Shown here: piece after piece, positions 6,844-8,237 of the stretch
Layout of the letters: every line of letters begins with the position of its first letter
Numbering within the stretch: position 1 is the first letter of the stretch
Position numbers and translations under genes: made by a program
Notes under the pieces: model-generated
Seen by the model: only the letters and a program-made list of their open reading frames with translations
Told to the model about the DNA's origin: nothing
The model's database searches: none
Origin: Oscillospiraceae bacterium
GTDB lineage: Bacteria > Bacillota > Clostridia > Saccharofermentanales > Saccharofermentanaceae
Reading direction: 5' to 3'
Length of the DNA stretch: 8,237 nt
Assembly (NCBI GenBank): GCA_902782985.1
Contig: CACZPC010000010.1
Span: 1 to 8,237, forward strand

Positions 6844-8237
6844 ACTCTTCTCGGCCTCGGATTATTACGATTAGAGATTATCCTTCGGATAAGATAGACC
6901 GTAGCTATTATTATCACGGATTCGATCAGCGAGATTATAAGGAATACCCTGAAGAAGATCCCGTATATCCTCTCGGCAGTCCTGTCTACGGTCATATAAT
7001 CGATAAATGCGTTAGTCGCGGGATCATATCTGTAAAATGAGCAATTTCCGTTTTCATCCTTCATATATGCTATGAAGACACCGTCATCGTTTATATATCC
7101 CTCAAGGACCACATCATCTGCCGTAGTGATCGTCGCAGGCTTAAATCCGCTTGGGATCTTTACGGCCTCGGGTACCTGGACCACATTCAGCACCCTGCTG
7201 CTGATGATCGCATAATTATTATTATTGAACCTTGTAACTACCTTTGTGGTCGGATTGTAGAAAAAGAAACACGGTTCGCCTTCACCGTCATAAAGATATA
7301 CAAGATAACTGGTGACACCCTCTTTTACATATACCGGGACAGTATATCCGTTTATCGTTCTGGATGAAGAAACAAAACCCTCGGGGACATCATAGAATGC
7401 GGGCATCGTAACAAATGTATATGACTTATCATCCGAATCCATAAGCACCGCACCCTCTGCAAAAAAGCTCTCCTGCCTCGAGATATAGATCGTATATTCG
7501 CTCTGCGTCACACCGTCCTGCGCCGTAACGATAATCGTGATGATATTATCTCCGAGCTGGAGATCCGAATTGCCCTCGACTGTTGCCGTAGCACCGAGAT
7601 TACTTGTTGCGACACTCACCACTACACTCGTAACCTGAGTATTTACACTGGTCGTATATTCATGTATATCAGGATCAAAATCCGGAGTAAGCGCAACACC
7701 GTCAATCTCAAGACGCATAAGAGAAGCATCGGATGAAACGGCATCTTCAACTTCTACCGTGAGGCCGTCTCCGATCGATGCGGAGAATTCCTCTCCCGAG
7801 CTGTCCCTGAACCCGTCTGCCGTCTCAAGCCAGAATCTGGAAGATCCGACGGAATCAGCCGTCATCCTGAAAGAAGCACTGAAAAGTACCAGATCATCAT
7901 CATAATATACCGAAGGATCATAGGAATCGTCGCTGATCTGAGCTTCCGCAAGATCCTCTTCAACAACTTCATCCACCGCCGATACAATAAGATGTCCCGC
8001 ATTATCCGTATCATAGGAATAAACAAAAGACGACAGTTCGGTCGGCTGTCTCAGCGATACGAATTCCGCCTTATCGGCAGGAAATCTGAGATCGATGGGA
8101 CCGAATCTGGTGATATTTTCAAACTCATTTGCATATACGTTGATCGTGACGATATCTCCGGGATTGACCGTATAGTCATTCGTAGAGATCATAATGACCA
8201 TATCGCTGTCGGCCAGTACTCGCCTGCCGCTCGAAAG
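6840..8237 (-). CDS. Membrane-anchored surface protein: cohesin-like, cadherin-like and duplicated C-terminal modules (5' end outside window)
   Basis: The frame is open to the window edge; 12 more codons precede the Met at 8201 (giving LSSGRRVLADSD), so the true start is upstream and that Met is probably internal. Numbering from it, residues about 10-152 look like a cohesin-type beta-sandwich (NPGDIVTINVYANEF, then IDLRFPADKAEFVSL). Residues about 157-242 match the cadherin-like beta-sandwich (Pfam PF12733 type: SLMRLEIDG, HEYTTSV, ITIIVTAQDGVTQSEYTIYI). Two diverged copies of a module with P-x-G-F and a Y-x-P-x-T end lie at 271-325 and 348-402. A single membrane helix follows at about 415-438, then a basic tail ending RPRRV. 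The expected topology is domains outside and C-terminus inside, which needs a signal peptide beyond the window; VLA-DSD could be a cleavage site, but this is a guess. The gene overlaps the GtrA gene as ATGA and heads the visible operon. The function is unknown; adhesion or envelope scaffolding is inferred. Confidence 0.88.
   Translation of the reverse strand, partial: LSSGRRVLADSDMVIMISTNDYTVNPGDIVTINVYANEFENITRFGPIDLRFPADKAEFVSLRQPTELSSFVYSYDTDNAGHLIVSAVDEVVEEDLAEAQISDDSYDPSVYYDDDLVLFSASFRMTADSVGSSRFWLETADGFRDSSGEEFSASIGDGLTVEVEDAVSSDASLMRLEIDGVALTPDFDPDIHEYTTSVNTQVTSVVVSVATSNLGATATVEGNSDLQLGDNIITIIVTAQDGVTQSEYTIYISRQESFFAEGAVLMDSDDKSYTFVTMPAFYDVPEGFVSSSRTINGYTVPVYVKEGVTSYLVYLYDGEGEPCFFFYNPTTKVVTRFNNNNYAIISSRVLNVVQVPEAVKIPSGFKPATITTADDVVLEGYINDDGVFIAYMKDENGNCSFYRYDPATNAFIDYMTVDRTAERIYGIFFRVFLIISLIESVIIIATVYLIRRIISNRNNPRPRRV
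6996..7160 (-). repeat. Surface-protein module, copy 2
   Basis: This encodes residues 348-402: IPSGF, a beta-rich middle (GVFIAYMKDENGN) and FYRYDPAT. It aligns without gaps to copy 1, with 12 identities in the 54 positions from V/I-P-x-G-F by hand count and mostly similar residues elsewhere. It ends about 13 residues before the membrane helix. Confidence 0.7.
7227..7391 (-). repeat. Surface-protein module, copy 1
   Basis: This encodes residues 271-325 of the surface protein (numbered from the Met at 8201): VPEGF, a beta-rich middle (VPVYVKEGVTSYLVYLYD) and FFFYNPTT. It aligns without gaps to copy 2. The two differ at the DNA level, so the duplication is old. Confidence 0.7.

Noticed and set aside
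8199..8201. ATG at 8201 as the true start of the surface protein
   Set aside because: The reading frame stays open upstream to the window edge, no Shine-Dalgarno precedes this ATG, and starting here would leave a large external protein without a signal peptide.

Overview
The window looks like a piece of chromosome from a Gram-positive anaerobe of the class Clostridia, with Lachnospiraceae/Oscillospiraceae as the most likely relatives. This is inferred from moderate GC with many ATA, AGA and AAG codons, strong GGAGG-type ribosome binding sites, tightly packed genes, a cohesin-like plus cadherin-like surface protein, and the style of CarB, ThrC and FolC. I see no phage, transposon, CRISPR, tRNA or rRNA sequence. 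Every real gene is on the minus strand, so transcription runs from high to low coordinates. The long plus-strand frames are antisense shadows.

In transcription order the layout is as follows. (1) 8237-6840: a membrane-anchored surface protein with its N-terminus beyond the window edge. It has a cohesin-like domain, a cadherin-like beta-sandwich, two diverged copies of a roughly 55-residue module, one transmembrane helix and a basic tail. (2) 6843-6310: a GtrA-family four-helix membrane protein that overlaps gene 1 by ATGA. (3) 6305-4920: folC, folylpolyglutamate/dihydrofolate synthase. (4) 4917-3847: an unrecognised single-pass protein with a helical, TPR-like N-terminal half and a Thr/Glu-rich acidic C-terminal tail. 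(5) 3828-2323: thrC, threonine synthase. (6) 2323-974: a multi-pass GT-C glycosyltransferase of the dolichyl-phosphate-mannose/ArnT type, overlapping thrC by one base (TAATG). (7) 842 to the window edge: the first 280 codons of carB.

Genes 1-6 are separated by at most 18 bases or overlap, so they very probably form one operon. It mixes folate and threonine metabolism (folC, thrC) with cell-surface functions (GtrA, the GT-C enzyme and two membrane-anchored surface proteins). GtrA and GT-C proteins both commonly act with polyprenyl-phosphate-linked sugars, so a surface glycosylation role for part of the operon is reasonable but inferred. No gene that makes the lipid-linked sugar is in the window.

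The only intergenic stretch of note is 843-973. It separates the operon from carB and holds a possible promoter and a hairpin followed by six T residues. That hairpin is either the operon terminator or a carB leader attenuator. carA is not next to carB on its upstream side.

The best candidates for something undescribed are the domain architecture and duplicated module of gene 1, the unknown TPR-like/acidic-tail protein, and their co-occurrence with GtrA and GT-C in one operon. I see no clear evidence of a complete novel defence or mobile system.
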